This document shows, piece by piece, positions 16,745-26,373 of a stretch of DNA of 64,000 nt. Position 1 is the stretch's first letter; every line of letters begins with the position of its first letter. The DNA is from Lacihabitans sp. CS3-21 (lineage in GTDB: Bacteria > Bacteroidota > Bacteroidia > Cytophagales > Spirosomataceae): NCBI RefSeq assembly GCF_024343675.1, contig NZ_RJUD01000003.1, forward strand, positions 1 to 64,000. Direction: 5' to 3'. Below the pieces are notes generated by a model. The model ran no database searches and had not been told where the DNA came from. It was given only the letters and a program-made list of their open reading frames with translations. The position numbers were made by a program, and so were the translations under genes.

Positions 16745-18841
16745 ATGTCTTCTTTTTTTGAAACCAAAATAGAATCCCTCCGAGGCGTTGGCCCACAAAA
16801 GGCCGAGTGGCTAAACAAAGAGTTGGGCATATTTACCTTCGCTGACTTGCTCGAATATTATCCATTCAGGCACGAAGACCGCACGCAGTTTCACCGAATA
16901 GCCGACATTACTGAGGATATGTTTGCGGCCCAAATAGTTGGAAGAGTAGTTTCTGTTGAACTGATTGGAAGCGGCGTGGGCAAACAACGGCTGGTAGCGA
17001 CTTTCCGAGATTCCAGTAGCCATATGGAGTTGGTGTGGTTTCAGAGCATCACCTATTTTCAGAAATATCTCAAACTAAATGCCGAGTATGTGGTGTACGG
17101 CAAGCCCGTTTGGTTTGGTGGAAACTATTCCATTACTCATCCAGAAATCGAGCTTCTTAATCCGAACAACTCCCAAAAAGGCTATTTTCAGGCGATATAT
17201 TCGTTGACAGAAAAACTAAGAAAGCGATACATTGAGAGCAAATTAATCAGTATTTGGGTCAAAAACCTTTTGGACATTGCAGATCCGTATATCAACGAAA
17301 CCATTCCAGAATCTTTGCTCACAAAATACAGATTGGTTGCTAAAAAACATGCTTTAAGGTGGTTGCATGTTCCAAAATCTCAGGCAGAACTGCACCAAGC
17401 ACAACGAAGGCTAAAGTTTGAGGAACTTTTCTATAATCAGCTGAGGCTTATAAAGCTAAGTTTAGTTCGCAAAAACGATTATGCTGGTCAAGTTTTCCTA
17501 AAAACGGCTTTAATAACAGAATTCTACAACAATCACTTACCCTTTGATCTTACGGGTGCCCAAAAAAGGGTTATCAAAGAAATATTTGCAGACTTGAAAT
17601 CGGGGAAACAAATGAATCGTCTGATTCAGGGCGACGTAGGGAGCGGAAAAACCATTGTAGCGTTTATTTCTATGCTTATGGCCATTGACAGTGGTGCACA
17701 GGCTTGTATGATGGCTCCAACGGAGATTTTGGCTCAACAACATTATGCCAATTTAAAAAAATATGGCGATTTGTTGGGCGTGAGAATAGAATTATTGACA
17801 GGTTCGTCCAAGAAAAAGGATCGGGCCGTAATTCATGAAGCTTTGTTGAGTGGTGAATTGAAAATACTAGTAGGTACACACGCCCTTTTGGAAGACATCG
17901 TGCAGTTTAAAAACCTCGGCCTTTGTGTGATTGACGAACAGCACAGGTTTGGAGTGGCTCAAAGAGCCAAACTTTGGGAGAAAAATAAGACTTTTTACCC
18001 ACACATGATGGTTATGACCGCAACTCCAATTCCAAGAACTTTGGCCATGACGCTTTTTGGAGACTTGGATCATTCTGAAATAGATGAAATGCCACCGGGT
18101 AGAAAACCAATTATTACGGTGCATCGTTACGACGCTAACAGGCTTAAAGTTTTTGAGTTTATGCGTGATGAACTCAAAAAAGGTCGACAGATTTACATGG
18201 TTTTTCCACTCATTGAAGAATCTGAGAAACTGGATTTGAAAAATCTTTATGATGGTTATGAATCTATAGAAAGGGCATTTCCAGGAGTGCCATTGAGTAT
18301 AGTACACGGCAAAATGAAGCCCAAGGACAAAGAATACGAAATGCAACGCTTTAAAAAAGGCGAAACCAAAATAATGGTGGCTACCACCGTGATAGAAGTT
18401 GGAGTGGACGTACCCAATGCCAGTGTGATGGTGATAGAAAGTGCCCAAAGGTTTGGTTTGTCGCAGTTGCACCAGTTGCGAGGCAGAGTGGGTAGGGGAG
18501 CCGACCAATCGTTTTGTATTCTGATGACTGACTATAAACTTTCTAAAGACACCCAAAAACGTTTACAAACCATGGTGCAAACGGAGAACGGTTTTGTGAT
18601 TTCTCAAGTGGATCTTGAACTACGTGGCCCAGGCGACATGAGTGGAACTCAGCAAAGCGGGCTGATAGACCTCAAAATAGCCAACTTGGCCAAGGACGAG
18701 GGAATACTAAAAATAGCCCGCGAGGAGGCGTTTAAGATACTCAAAAGCGACCCTGAACTCGAAATGCCTGACCATTTACCCATCAAACTGCATATCGACA
18801 AAATCAAGAACAAAGAATTGAGTTGGAATAGGATCAGTTGA
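16745..18841 (+). CDS. recG: ATP-dependent DNA helicase RecG
   Basis: A 698-residue superfamily 2 helicase that reverses stalled replication forks and branch-migrates Holliday junctions. The N-terminal wedge/OB domain is present (about 1-170). The helicase motifs follow in order: Walker A GDVGSGKT, motif Ia APTEILAQQH, motif II DEQH, motif III TATPIPRT, and the C-terminal helicase domain with VGVDVPNASVMVIE, QLRGRVGRG and the TRG-type wedge-loop region. Length and order are standard. A TATTTTTG box ends five bases before the ATG, hinting at a leaderless or very short-leadered transcript, but no -33 box was found. Confidence 0.95.
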   Translation: MSSFFETKIESLRGVGPQKAEWLNKELGIFTFADLLEYYPFRHEDRTQFHRIADITEDMFAAQIVGRVVSVELIGSGVGKQRLVATFRDSSSHMELVWFQSITYFQKYLKLNAEYVVYGKPVWFGGNYSITHPEIELLNPNNSQKGYFQAIYSLTEKLRKRYIESKLISIWVKNLLDIADPYINETIPESLLTKYRLVAKKHALRWLHVPKSQAELHQAQRRLKFEELFYNQLRLIKLSLVRKNDYAGQVFLKTALITEFYNNHLPFDLTGAQKRVIKEIFADLKSGKQMNRLIQGDVGSGKTIVAFISMLMAIDSGAQACMMAPTEILAQQHYANLKKYGDLLGVRIELLTGSSKKKDRAVIHEALLSGELKILVGTHALLEDIVQFKNLGLCVIDEQHRFGVAQRAKLWEKNKTFYPHMMVMTATPIPRTLAMTLFGDLDHSEIDEMPPGRKPIITVHRYDANRLKVFEFMRDELKKGRQIYMVFPLIEESEKLDLKNLYDGYESIERAFPGVPLSIVHGKMKPKDKEYEMQRFKKGETKIMVATTVIEVGVDVPNASVMVIESAQRFGLSQLHQLRGRVGRGADQSFCILMTDYKLSKDTQKRLQTMVQTENGFVISQVDLELRGPGDMSGTQQSGLIDLKIANLAKDEGILKIAREEAFKILKSDPELEMPDHLPIKLHIDKIKNKELSWNRIS

Positions 18842-19067
18842 GGTTTGGCTAAAACAGGGATTATCACAGATTCACACCAGTTCATTTTAGTCGGACAAAC
18901 AATTATCACTTACAGCTAGCAAATTGTTAAAGTTTATTTATTGATGTTTTATTTAAATATTATCATATAAGTTCTTCATTTTATTGAAACATAATCATTA
19001 TCAGCTAAAAATGATTTTTGAAACTATTTTCTATATATTTACAAACAATAAATATTCAACCCAATAA

Positions 19068-20441
19068 ATGAAAACTTTCAATATCAATCGCCGCCATTTT
19101 CTTAAAGGAGCGGCCGCTTCATTGGCTCTTAGTCACTTTGGAGCCAACGCCATGGACATGCTGAATCCCAACAAAATTTATCGTGTGGCTCTCATTGGTA
19201 CTGGATGGTACGGTAAAAGTGACCTATTTAGACTTATTCAAGTGGCCTCTGTGGATGTGGTAGCACTTTGTGATGTAGACAAAAACATGCTCAATGCGGC
19301 CGCCGATTTGGTTTCAAAAAGACAAAGCTCCGGTAAAAGGCCAAAACTTTATGGCGATTATCGTAAGCTTTTGAAAGAGAACGAATTAGACATTGTACTC
19401 ATTGGTACACCAGACCACTGGCACTCATTGATGATGATTGATGCGGTAAAGTCTGGAGCTAACGTATATGTCCAAAAGCCTATCAGTGTGGACGTTATGG
19501 AAGGAGAAGCCATGGTAGCCGCTGCCCGAAAATACAACAAAGTAGTGCAAGTAGGCACACAACGAAAAAGTACGCCTCACCTAATAGAAGCCAAAAAGAA
19601 TATCATAGACACTGGAATGTTGGGCAAAATAAAGCATGTAGAAATGTGTTGTTATTATTCTATGCGAAACAACGCTAACCCACCTTTAGAGCCGGTTCCT
19701 GACTTTTTTGATTATGAAATGTGGACCGGACCAGCTCCAATGCGTCCTTATGATGGTATTCCTCACATACGTTGGTGGAGAACATTTATGGAATATGGCA
19801 ATGGTATCACTGGAGATATGTGTGTACACATGTACGACACCGCCCGATGGATGTTGGGCTTAGGATGGCCAAAAAAAATAAGTGCGGTTGGTGGGATTTA
19901 CATGAATAAAGAAGCCAAATCTAATATTGCAGACACACAAACCGCTGTTTTTGAACATGATGAACTGAACTGTGTGTGGACACACCGCTCGTGGGGAACA
20001 CCTCCAGATCCTGACTATCCTTGGGCATTATTTATTTATGGCGAAAAAGGGACATTGAAGGCATCAACCATGCGATATGATTTTATTCCAAACGGAAATA
20101 ATAACGGAGAAAAAATTCACAAAGATGTGGTTTTTGAGAAAGAAAAATATCCTGAGGATTTGACCGAGGAAAGGATTGAACTGAATGCAGCTCCAGCCAC
20201 CAGGTTACATATGTTGGATTTTCTAGCAGCTATAGAAAACAAAACAAAGCCAGTTGCAGATATATTAGAAGGTCATATTTCTACCGCAAGTTGTATTTTG
20301 GCCAACATCTCTATGGAGTTGGGCCGTCCAGTGGTTTATGACCCTGTGAAGAAGATTATCGTTGGTGATAAAGAAGCAACTGCAAAATTGACTAGGAAGT
20401 ATCGTCAGCCTTGGATTCATCCCGATTACAAGATTGTTTAA
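19068..20441 (+). CDS. Tat-exported Gfo/Idh/MocA family oxidoreductase
   Basis: A 457-residue NAD(P)-dependent oxidoreductase with a twin-arginine signal (INRRHFLKGAAASLALSHFGANA, residues 6-28), so it acts in the periplasm as a folded protein. The Rossmann start is RVALIGTGWYGKSDL, and the conserved EKP-equivalent triad is seen as VYVQKPISVDV. The GFO_IDH_MocA C-terminal domain covers about 170-400. Such exported members act on sugars, inositols or related polyols, and in some cases work as glycosidases. A substrate cannot be given. It stands alone and is closed by a strong bidirectional terminator. Confidence 0.87.
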   Translation: MKTFNINRRHFLKGAAASLALSHFGANAMDMLNPNKIYRVALIGTGWYGKSDLFRLIQVASVDVVALCDVDKNMLNAAADLVSKRQSSGKRPKLYGDYRKLLKENELDIVLIGTPDHWHSLMMIDAVKSGANVYVQKPISVDVMEGEAMVAAARKYNKVVQVGTQRKSTPHLIEAKKNIIDTGMLGKIKHVEMCCYYSMRNNANPPLEPVPDFFDYEMWTGPAPMRPYDGIPHIRWWRTFMEYGNGITGDMCVHMYDTARWMLGLGWPKKISAVGGIYMNKEAKSNIADTQTAVFEHDELNCVWTHRSWGTPPDPDYPWALFIYGEKGTLKASTMRYDFIPNGNNNGEKIHKDVVFEKEKYPEDLTEERIELNAAPATRLHMLDFLAAIENKTKPVADILEGHISTASCILANISMELGRPVVYDPVKKIIVGDKEATAKLTRKYRQPWIHPDYKIV

Positions 20442-20471
20442 TATTTTTAAAAAAAAATTATTTAAAATACA

Positions 20472-20506
20472 AAAAAGCCCGAAGAATCTGATTCTTCGGG
20501 CTTTTT
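20472..20506. terminator. Bidirectional terminator between the Gfo/Idh gene and ppiD
   Basis: A perfect 16-base stem (AAAAAGCCCGAAGAAT with its complement) with a CTG loop. The A/T-rich flanks serve as the T tract in both directions, so it can stop both convergent genes. Confidence 0.9.
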
Positions 20507-20527
20507 CAATATTGAAAACTCGAGATG

Positions 20528-22660
20528 TTAGAACAATTTTGCTCTGTTATCTACTATTTTAGCGTTTTCTCTAAGAATTTGCTCACCTATCATGCCCATA
20601 CGGCCCATTCCGGTTCTTTGCTCTACTTGGAGTTTAAATGCAGTATAGTCAGAAATAGCTGGTGCTGGCGTTTTCGCTGTAGTTTCCATCACAAATACAC
20701 CTGATTCACCTGCGAATACCTTACTTCTTTGTCCTGCTTTCAATCCAAACAATTTGCCCAATGCTATTGCGTCAAAACCTGCACTGTTCAACATTCCACT
20801 AAAAAAGTTTATATCAGTAACTGTTTCAACCAATGCACCTGCTCCATATTTTTTTGAAAGAGCGACTAAATCCCCTTTTCCATCTCCCAATTTCGCGATG
20901 ATTTTTTCAGTTTTCTTTTCATTTCTAACTTTCGCAGAAATGGCATCTTTAAAGTCTAGAGCTTCAGGGCTTTCTTTATCAGAGGCTGATTTTAGTGCAG
21001 CAATAACATAAGTTTCACCCAAAACAAAAACTCTATCCGCTACGTCACCCTCTTCCACGTCTTTTCCATAAGCCCAGTTTACAATTTCTCTGGCGTTTTG
21101 AATGGTGTTAACATTCGTGCTATTTGGTAATAAATTTTCAGCGTTCAAAAGCGTCAATGAATTGTCTTTTTTTACAGCAGCTTCCAAATCTTTCAAGGTT
21201 TTTGCACCCGATCTAATATTCTCAGCCTTTTGGAAAGTTTCATTAGCCGCCAATTCACCTACTTGTAGCTCTTTGTTTATTGAGGCTAATTTGTATTTTG
21301 TATTGGATTTTGGCTCTGTTACCTTAACGATGTGATATCCGAAGTCTGTAACAACTAAATTTGACAAAACTCCAGTACCTGAAAAAGCAAAAATGGCTGA
21401 CTCGAAAGGTTTAACCATGGCTCCGTTGTTTTGGAAAGAACCTAAATCTCCACCGTTTTGAGCTGTTCCATCTGTACCATTTTGGCTAGCTAATGTCGCA
21501 AAGTCTGCACCAGCTTTGGCTTGGCTTAAAATAATTTCAGCCTTGGCTCTTGCTGCAACTCTTGCACTGTCTGACATAGTTGAGTCAGCTCTGATTAAAA
21601 TATGGCTAGCTCTTACTGTGTAAAGAGAATCAGTATCTGTACCTTCAAATTTATGAATACTGTAAGTGTTACCTTCTTTGAAAGGACCCACAAGCGAGCC
21701 TACGATGGCCGTCGAAAGTGCTGCCTTTAGATCTGGTGATATTTCGTTAGCTGATCTCAAATATGGAGTTCTAATGTCTGTATTAGAGTTGGCATAAGTT
21801 TGAGCATTTGGAGCCGCTGCAAGACCTTTTGCTAAGTTTCTGATTTCCGTGTTTAAAGCGGCACTGTCATCTTTTGTAGGAGTAAGCTGATAAGCTACAT
21901 AAGTAATACTTCTGCTATCAAAAGGTGTAAACTCCTCTTTGTGCTTGCTGTAGTAGTTTGTAATCTCGCTATCCTCCACTTTGATAGTAGAGTCTTGAAT
22001 AGAATAAAAAGGAACATATAAGAACCTGCCGCTTGCTTTTTCTGTATTAGCAACGTATTCAGCCTTTGCTTCAGCCGTTGTTACAAAAGAGGCTTTATTT
22101 AAAAGATTCGAATATTTCTCTCTCATTCTGATGGTTTTCAACTCTCTTTTGAAATTATCCCACATGGCTTTTTGAGCTGCTGGCATACTTCCGCTTGTAT
22201 AGGATCTAATAAATTCAGCGTGTTGAGCCGCATTGAAATTTCCTTGTTGGTCAGAAAACTGTTGTTTTACATATGGATGCATATTTTTTGCACCTTGAAT
22301 AAGTTCTCTTAATTCATCATCAGAAACGGTGATGCCTAATTTCTCAAATTCTTCTACATAAACGTTTTCAAAAATCAGTTTTTCCCAAACCTGCTCTCTT
22401 ATTTGAGCCACCTCTTGCTCATTGGCAGATCTGCCAGTTGAACTTTCTAGTTGTAATTTTTGAGCTTCAACTAAAGCAACATATTGTTGGTAATCTACTT
22501 TTGTACCGTTTATTTCACCTACCTGATTGGCAGATGAACCGAAAAGTCCTCCACCTTGGTTAGAAAAAATATCACCGCCCACAATAAATAACAATAATGC
22601 CACGGCTATAACCGCTACTGCTATTCCTGATCTTTCTCTGATTTTGTTAACTATTGCCAT
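20528..22660 (-). CDS. ppiD: PpiD-like peptidylprolyl isomerase / SurA-N chaperone
   Basis: A 710-residue inner-membrane-anchored periplasmic folding factor. One TM helix spans about 12-29 after the typical IVNKIRERSG start. A SurA_N-like chaperone domain follows (about 45-190). A parvulin rotamase domain lies near 347-455, with ASHILI, ADFATLASQNGTDG and the FGYHIVKV end. The C-terminal half is a second helical/chaperone region. It assists newly exported outer-membrane proteins. The length is larger than E. coli PpiD (623), but normal for the Bacteroidota version. It has its own well-matched promoter. Confidence 0.88.
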   Translation of the reverse strand: MAIVNKIRERSGIAVAVIAVALLLFIVGGDIFSNQGGGLFGSSANQVGEINGTKVDYQQYVALVEAQKLQLESSTGRSANEQEVAQIREQVWEKLIFENVYVEEFEKLGITVSDDELRELIQGAKNMHPYVKQQFSDQQGNFNAAQHAEFIRSYTSGSMPAAQKAMWDNFKRELKTIRMREKYSNLLNKASFVTTAEAKAEYVANTEKASGRFLYVPFYSIQDSTIKVEDSEITNYYSKHKEEFTPFDSRSITYVAYQLTPTKDDSAALNTEIRNLAKGLAAAPNAQTYANSNTDIRTPYLRSANEISPDLKAALSTAIVGSLVGPFKEGNTYSIHKFEGTDTDSLYTVRASHILIRADSTMSDSARVAARAKAEIILSQAKAGADFATLASQNGTDGTAQNGGDLGSFQNNGAMVKPFESAIFAFSGTGVLSNLVVTDFGYHIVKVTEPKSNTKYKLASINKELQVGELAANETFQKAENIRSGAKTLKDLEAAVKKDNSLTLLNAENLLPNSTNVNTIQNAREIVNWAYGKDVEEGDVADRVFVLGETYVIAALKSASDKESPEALDFKDAISAKVRNEKKTEKIIAKLGDGKGDLVALSKKYGAGALVETVTDINFFSGMLNSAGFDAIALGKLFGLKAGQRSKVFAGESGVFVMETTAKTPAPAISDYTAFKLQVEQRTGMGRMGMIGEQILRENAKIVDNRAKLF

Positions 22661-22721
22661 TTTGTTTTTTAAAAAATACTGATTTTCAAATCCTTTTTAA
22701 TTGTGAAAATTTTTTGAGGTG

Positions 22722-22753
22722 CAAAAATAGGAATATTCCCATTGATTATCAAA
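22722..22753 (-). promoter_or_regulatory. Putative promoter of ppiD
   Basis: On the minus strand TTTG is followed after 20 bases by TATTTTTG, a full consensus match. The predicted start of transcription lies about 55 bases before the ATG. Confidence 0.5.
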
Positions 22754-22792
22754 GTTTTCTAATTTGTTTTATTTTTACAAATTTAATGCCAC

Positions 22793-23797
22793 TCAAAAAT
22801 TAGCCCCTTTGGTTTTGGTTTTTAACTTGAGTAAGTACATATCAGCCGTTATAAAAAGCGTGCTTCCGTCTTCTCCCCAAGCCAGATTGGCGGTTGCGGC
22901 TCCAGTTTCAATTCGACCTAAAAGTTTGCCTTGCGGGTTTAAAACTATTATTCCTCCAGGCCCTGTAGTGAAAATATTTCCTTTCTCGTCCACTTTCAAG
23001 CCATCAGGAGCTCCTTTGAGACCTTGTTGGTTGAGATATGAAGCATCAAAAAGTAGCTTGCCTTCACCTACGCTTCCATCTGATTTTATAGGGTAACTCA
23101 TAATGTATGCTTTCACATCAGACTGAGCCACATAAAGGGTTTTGTGGTCTGGCGAAAGTGCTACTCCGTTGGGTCTTACTAAATCTTTTATGATAAGTGT
23201 TACTTTTCCTTGGGGAGAAATTCTATAAACGCCGAAATATTCAATTTCGCGGCTTTTGTCATTTACGAAATCGGGTAAACCATACGGTGGATCGGTAAAG
23301 TAAATGTCTCCAGATTTGGCTTCTACTACATCATTTGGGCTATTGAAGCGTTTTCCGTCCCAGTTGTCTGCCAAAGTAAATTTTCCACCTTTACCTGCCA
23401 ATGGCATTTTGGTAATTCTTCTGTCACCATGTTCACAAGCAATTAAATATTTCCCATCGTTACTGATTGTGAGGCCATTACTGCCAGGTTCATTGCTGTA
23501 GGGCATTATGCCAGTATAGCCAGAAGGTTTCAGAAATTCTATTATTTTTTCACTTTCTTTCCATTTATATATGATGTTGGTTGGCACATCTGAAAAAAGG
23601 AGATAATTGCCATTTTTGACCCAAACGGGTCCTTCTGACCATTCAAATCCTTCTCCTAATACTTCTAATTGATCGTTGATGTCTAGTAGTGTTGATAAAG
23701 AAGGGTCATTGGAAATGATTTTGCCAATTTTGGGATTTTGAGCTGAGGTAAAGTAGGTTGTAATCATTAAGGTTAGACTAAAGGTTATTTTTTTCAT
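22793..23797 (-). CDS. Secreted SMP-30/gluconolactonase family protein
   Basis: A 334-residue beta-propeller of the SMP-30/gluconolaconase/LRE family with a signal peptide (residues 1-19, ending TSA-Q). Metal-site and family motifs visible include the early EWSEGPVWV, the SPNDVV segment, GLPDFVND, the RPNGVALSPD strand and the late APDGLKVDEKGN. Members hydrolyse sugar lactones such as gluconolactone with a divalent cation, so this could open a lactone produced by a periplasmic sugar dehydrogenase. The PQQ dehydrogenase at 59191 would make such lactones, but it is far away. It is transcribed alone. Confidence 0.87.
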   Translation of the reverse strand: MKKITFSLTLMITTYFTSAQNPKIGKIISNDPSLSTLLDINDQLEVLGEGFEWSEGPVWVKNGNYLLFSDVPTNIIYKWKESEKIIEFLKPSGYTGIMPYSNEPGSNGLTISNDGKYLIACEHGDRRITKMPLAGKGGKFTLADNWDGKRFNSPNDVVEAKSGDIYFTDPPYGLPDFVNDKSREIEYFGVYRISPQGKVTLIIKDLVRPNGVALSPDHKTLYVAQSDVKAYIMSYPIKSDGSVGEGKLLFDASYLNQQGLKGAPDGLKVDEKGNIFTTGPGGIIVLNPQGKLLGRIETGAATANLAWGEDGSTLFITADMYLLKLKTKTKGANF

Positions 23798-23856
23798 AAT
23801 GGTTGACTGTTATCATCATAATATCACTTAAAGTTATAAATTTTTGCCGAGAAACA

Positions 23857-23886
23857 AAAAAGGAAGCCATTACTGACTTCCTTTTT
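23857..23886 (-). terminator. Terminator of the META-domain gene
   Basis: Ten-base arms AAAAAGGAAG and CTTCCTTTTT surround a ten-base loop, 24 bases beyond the stop codon of the 23910-24434 gene. The symmetrical A/T flanks may also work in the other direction. Confidence 0.8.
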
Positions 23887-23909
23887 AGAAATTTTGATTT
23901 ATAAGGGCC

Positions 23910-24434
23910 TTAATTGGCTTTTTCATAAATAAAATATGTACCGCCGTCGCGTGATGGAGTAGTATCTTTTTTGAATCTTCCCACCTGCAATTGGCCTTCT
24001 TGTATTCTAAATTCTGCGGATTCGTTAAGCATATTGAAATAATTGGTTTCACACTCCATTAATTCTGGAGGACCGGCCATTTTTGTGCTTCCCAAGGTGC
24101 TTATTTTCATTGTTCCGATTCCTGTTTTTTCGTCGAAACCTGTAATGGTTAAGTCTCCAAAATACATATTTACAGCCGAATTTCCAGTCATTCGCAAAAC
24201 TTTAGCATCAGCAGACTCGGTGTTATCAGCTATGTCTAAGGTAATGTCACGGGCATTTGTGACTGCATATCCACATGGCGTATCTATGGCATCGCCAAGA
24301 AATCGGTGCTTTAGTACCCATTTGCCTAAGATTTGTGTACTTGGGTTGTCAGCAGCTTGTATTTCCACTTTGGTACAAGAATCAATTCTTAAAATCGGCA
24401 TCAAAAGACAAATTAAAAGTGCTTTGTATATCAT
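23910..24434 (-). CDS. META (HslJ-like) domain envelope protein
   Basis: A 174-residue exported protein. The hydrophobic start MIYKALLICLLMPILRIDSC may be a loose lipoprotein signal with a cysteine at position 20, although the lipobox is poor. The body begins with a lipocalin-like ILGKWVLKHRF strand. It has the META-domain hallmark around STLGSTKMAGPPELMECETN and a final strand pair. In this protein the usual MACP cysteine is replaced (MAGP). META proteins are associated with stress tolerance and heat shock (HslJ), without a known reaction. It is monocistronic. Confidence 0.62.
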   Translation of the reverse strand: MIYKALLICLLMPILRIDSCTKVEIQAADNPSTQILGKWVLKHRFLGDAIDTPCGYAVTNARDITLDIADNTESADAKVLRMTGNSAVNMYFGDLTITGFDEKTGIGTMKISTLGSTKMAGPPELMECETNYFNMLNESAEFRIQEGQLQVGRFKKDTTPSRDGGTYFIYEKAN

Positions 24435-24537
24435 AAAATTGTTGTTTTAATCTTAGACCATTATTTCAATGGAAAGGTTGTACAGGTGCAGAAATAATTA
24501 AGTTTATTGTTAACCAACTGAATGGTAAAATTAATTT

Positions 24538-25548
24538 TCATCTCAAATATGCCCCTATCCCATTTCTTTCGGGGTAAATCACTTTTCCATTTTCTAGTTT
24601 CACGCCATCTGCAGGGTCGTTCGAAATGAGCATAGCTCCATCCATATCTACATAATCAAGTAAAGGTAAAAGTTGGGCAATTGCTGAAATTCCAATGCTA
24701 CTTTCGGTCATGCAACCCATCATTACTTTCATTTTGGCGGACCTAGCAGTTTTGATCATTCTTAGAGCTGGTGTTATTCCACCACATTTTGCGAGTTTTA
24801 TATTTACACCTGAAAAATGACCGATACATCGTTCAACGTCGGCTTCTACAACACAACTTTCGTCGGCTATAATAGGTAATTCGGTATGTTTTATTACTTC
24901 TGTCATTCCTTCAAAATCTTCGGCTTTGAGGGGTTGTTCTATAAACTCTACGCCCAATTTGACTAATTCTTCGGAATTTTTGATGGTTTCTTCAACGTTC
25001 CAACCTGTGTTGGCATCCACTCTAAATATAGCCTCGGTTTCTTTACGAAGAGCTTTTACAATTTCTATGTCGTTGGGTGTTCCTAATTTTATTTTATAAA
25101 TTGGGAAATCAAATTCTTTCATTTTTTGAATCATCACGGGTATTTCGTCAATACCGATTGTATAATCCGAAAAAGGAACTTTTGAATTGTCTAATCCCAA
25201 CATTTTGTAAAGGGGTTGACCATTCCTTTGTCCCCAAATATCATAAGCGGCAATATCTATGGCACATTGCACGAAATGATTATGACCAATAAAAGGATTT
25301 AATGCTTCCCAATATTTTGCGGGATTTCCCCAAACGATATTCTCTATAATTTCCTTATTTTCTAAAATTACCTTATTCATCACTTCAGGAGTAATACCAT
25401 AATAAGGAACGGGGGTCGCTTCACCAAAACCTGTGAATTTTTTATCAGACAGTTCAACAATGAAGGTTTCGGTCTCCAGTCGAACTCCATGAGCAATTCT
25501 GAAAGGGTATTTGCTCTGAAGAGATATTATATGTGTTTTTATGTTCAT
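24538..25548 (-). CDS. Dipeptide epimerase (enolase superfamily, Ala-Glu type)
   Basis: A 336-residue enolase-superfamily enzyme of the muconate-lactonizing subgroup. The acid-base lysine pair is K152-x-K154 (YKIKLG). The metal ligands are D178 (RVDAN), E204 (IEQPL) and D229 (IADES). The second-face lysine is K251 or K254 (NIKLAKCGG). The specificity loop DMDGAMLISND near 301-311 has the D-x-D seen in L-Ala-D/L-Glu epimerases. It likely epimerises dipeptides from murein turnover for recycling. Substrate range within dipeptide epimerases varies, so the Ala-Glu call is only probable. It follows lipB by four bases. Confidence 0.85.
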   Translation of the reverse strand: MNIKTHIISLQSKYPFRIAHGVRLETETFIVELSDKKFTGFGEATPVPYYGITPEVMNKVILENKEIIENIVWGNPAKYWEALNPFIGHNHFVQCAIDIAAYDIWGQRNGQPLYKMLGLDNSKVPFSDYTIGIDEIPVMIQKMKEFDFPIYKIKLGTPNDIEIVKALRKETEAIFRVDANTGWNVEETIKNSEELVKLGVEFIEQPLKAEDFEGMTEVIKHTELPIIADESCVVEADVERCIGHFSGVNIKLAKCGGITPALRMIKTARSAKMKVMMGCMTESSIGISAIAQLLPLLDYVDMDGAMLISNDPADGVKLENGKVIYPERNGIGAYLR

Positions 25549-25552
25549 TGAA

Positions 25553-26245
25553 TCAGATAAGTTCCATTTCGAAGAGATTAGCCAAATGCGTCTTTAGTTT
25601 TTCGGCGACTTCTTGTTGATTTATTGGCATTTTGAGTTCTTTTTCGAAAGAAGTTACCGTTTTATCATCAATTCCGCATGGTACAATATGGCTAAAATAT
25701 GACAAATCGGTGTTCACGTTTAATGCAAGACCGTGCATAGTTACCCAACGACTAGATTTAACACCCATTGCACATATTTTTCTTGGATTTCCGTCGTCAA
25801 TCCAAACGCCAGTTAAACCATCTATTCTACCCGCCTTTATGCCAAAATCAGCACAAGTCATAATCACGGCTTCTTCCAAAAACCGCATATATTTGTGTAT
25901 ATCAGTAAAGAAATTGTCAAGATCAAGAATCGGATAAACCACCAATTGCCCTGGTCCATGATAGGTGATGTCTCCGCCACGGTTGATTTTATAAAAACTG
26001 GCTTCTTTCTCTTCCAGACCATTTTCATCAACCAAAAGATTCTCTATTTTCCCACTTTTTCCCAAAGTAAAAACATGTGGATGTTGACAAAATATCAGAT
26101 AATTTGGAGTTTTCTCAATTGTTTCATTTGTGCGATTGGCTATTTTTATTTCAACTACTTTCTTGAAAAATTCTTCTTGAAAATCCCATGCTTCTTTATA
26201 GTCAATTAAGCCTAAGTCAATATATTTTACTTCTTTGTTTTTCAT
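25553..26245 (-). CDS. lipB: Lipoyl(octanoyl) transferase
   Basis: A 230-residue LipB that moves octanoyl groups from acyl carrier protein to lipoyl domains. The family signature is intact: NRGGDITYHGPGQLVVYPILDL, then KICAMGVKSSRWVTMHGLALNV with the conserved lysine, and IVPCGI with the active-site cysteine. It is the first gene of a two-gene unit with the dipeptide epimerase, four bases apart. No functional link between the two is obvious. Confidence 0.95.
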   Translation of the reverse strand: MKNKEVKYIDLGLIDYKEAWDFQEEFFKKVVEIKIANRTNETIEKTPNYLIFCQHPHVFTLGKSGKIENLLVDENGLEEKEASFYKINRGGDITYHGPGQLVVYPILDLDNFFTDIHKYMRFLEEAVIMTCADFGIKAGRIDGLTGVWIDDGNPRKICAMGVKSSRWVTMHGLALNVNTDLSYFSHIVPCGIDDKTVTSFEKELKMPINQQEVAEKLKTHLANLFEMELI

Positions 26246-26321
26246 TTTTAATCATTGAGAGTTGTTTATTTAATGGACAATCCTTATTTTTTTTTTGCTT
26301 TTTTTCGTCTTGCTTTTCACT

Positions 26322-26353
26322 TTTGATTTCTAAAGAATAAAAAAATATCTTTG
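26322..26353 (+). promoter_or_regulatory. Putative promoter of the YraN gene
   Basis: TTTG, 20 bases, TATCTTTG: a full match to the Bacteroidota consensus. The -7 box ends 20 bases before the ATG at 26374. Confidence 0.55.
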
Positions 26354-26373
26354 AAGCAAATTCAAACACAAAT

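Noticed and set aside
17867-18556. 229-codon frame antisense to recG
   Set aside because: It is a shadow of the recG helicase domains, rich in His, Phe and Ser, as expected for the opposite strand of a real gene.
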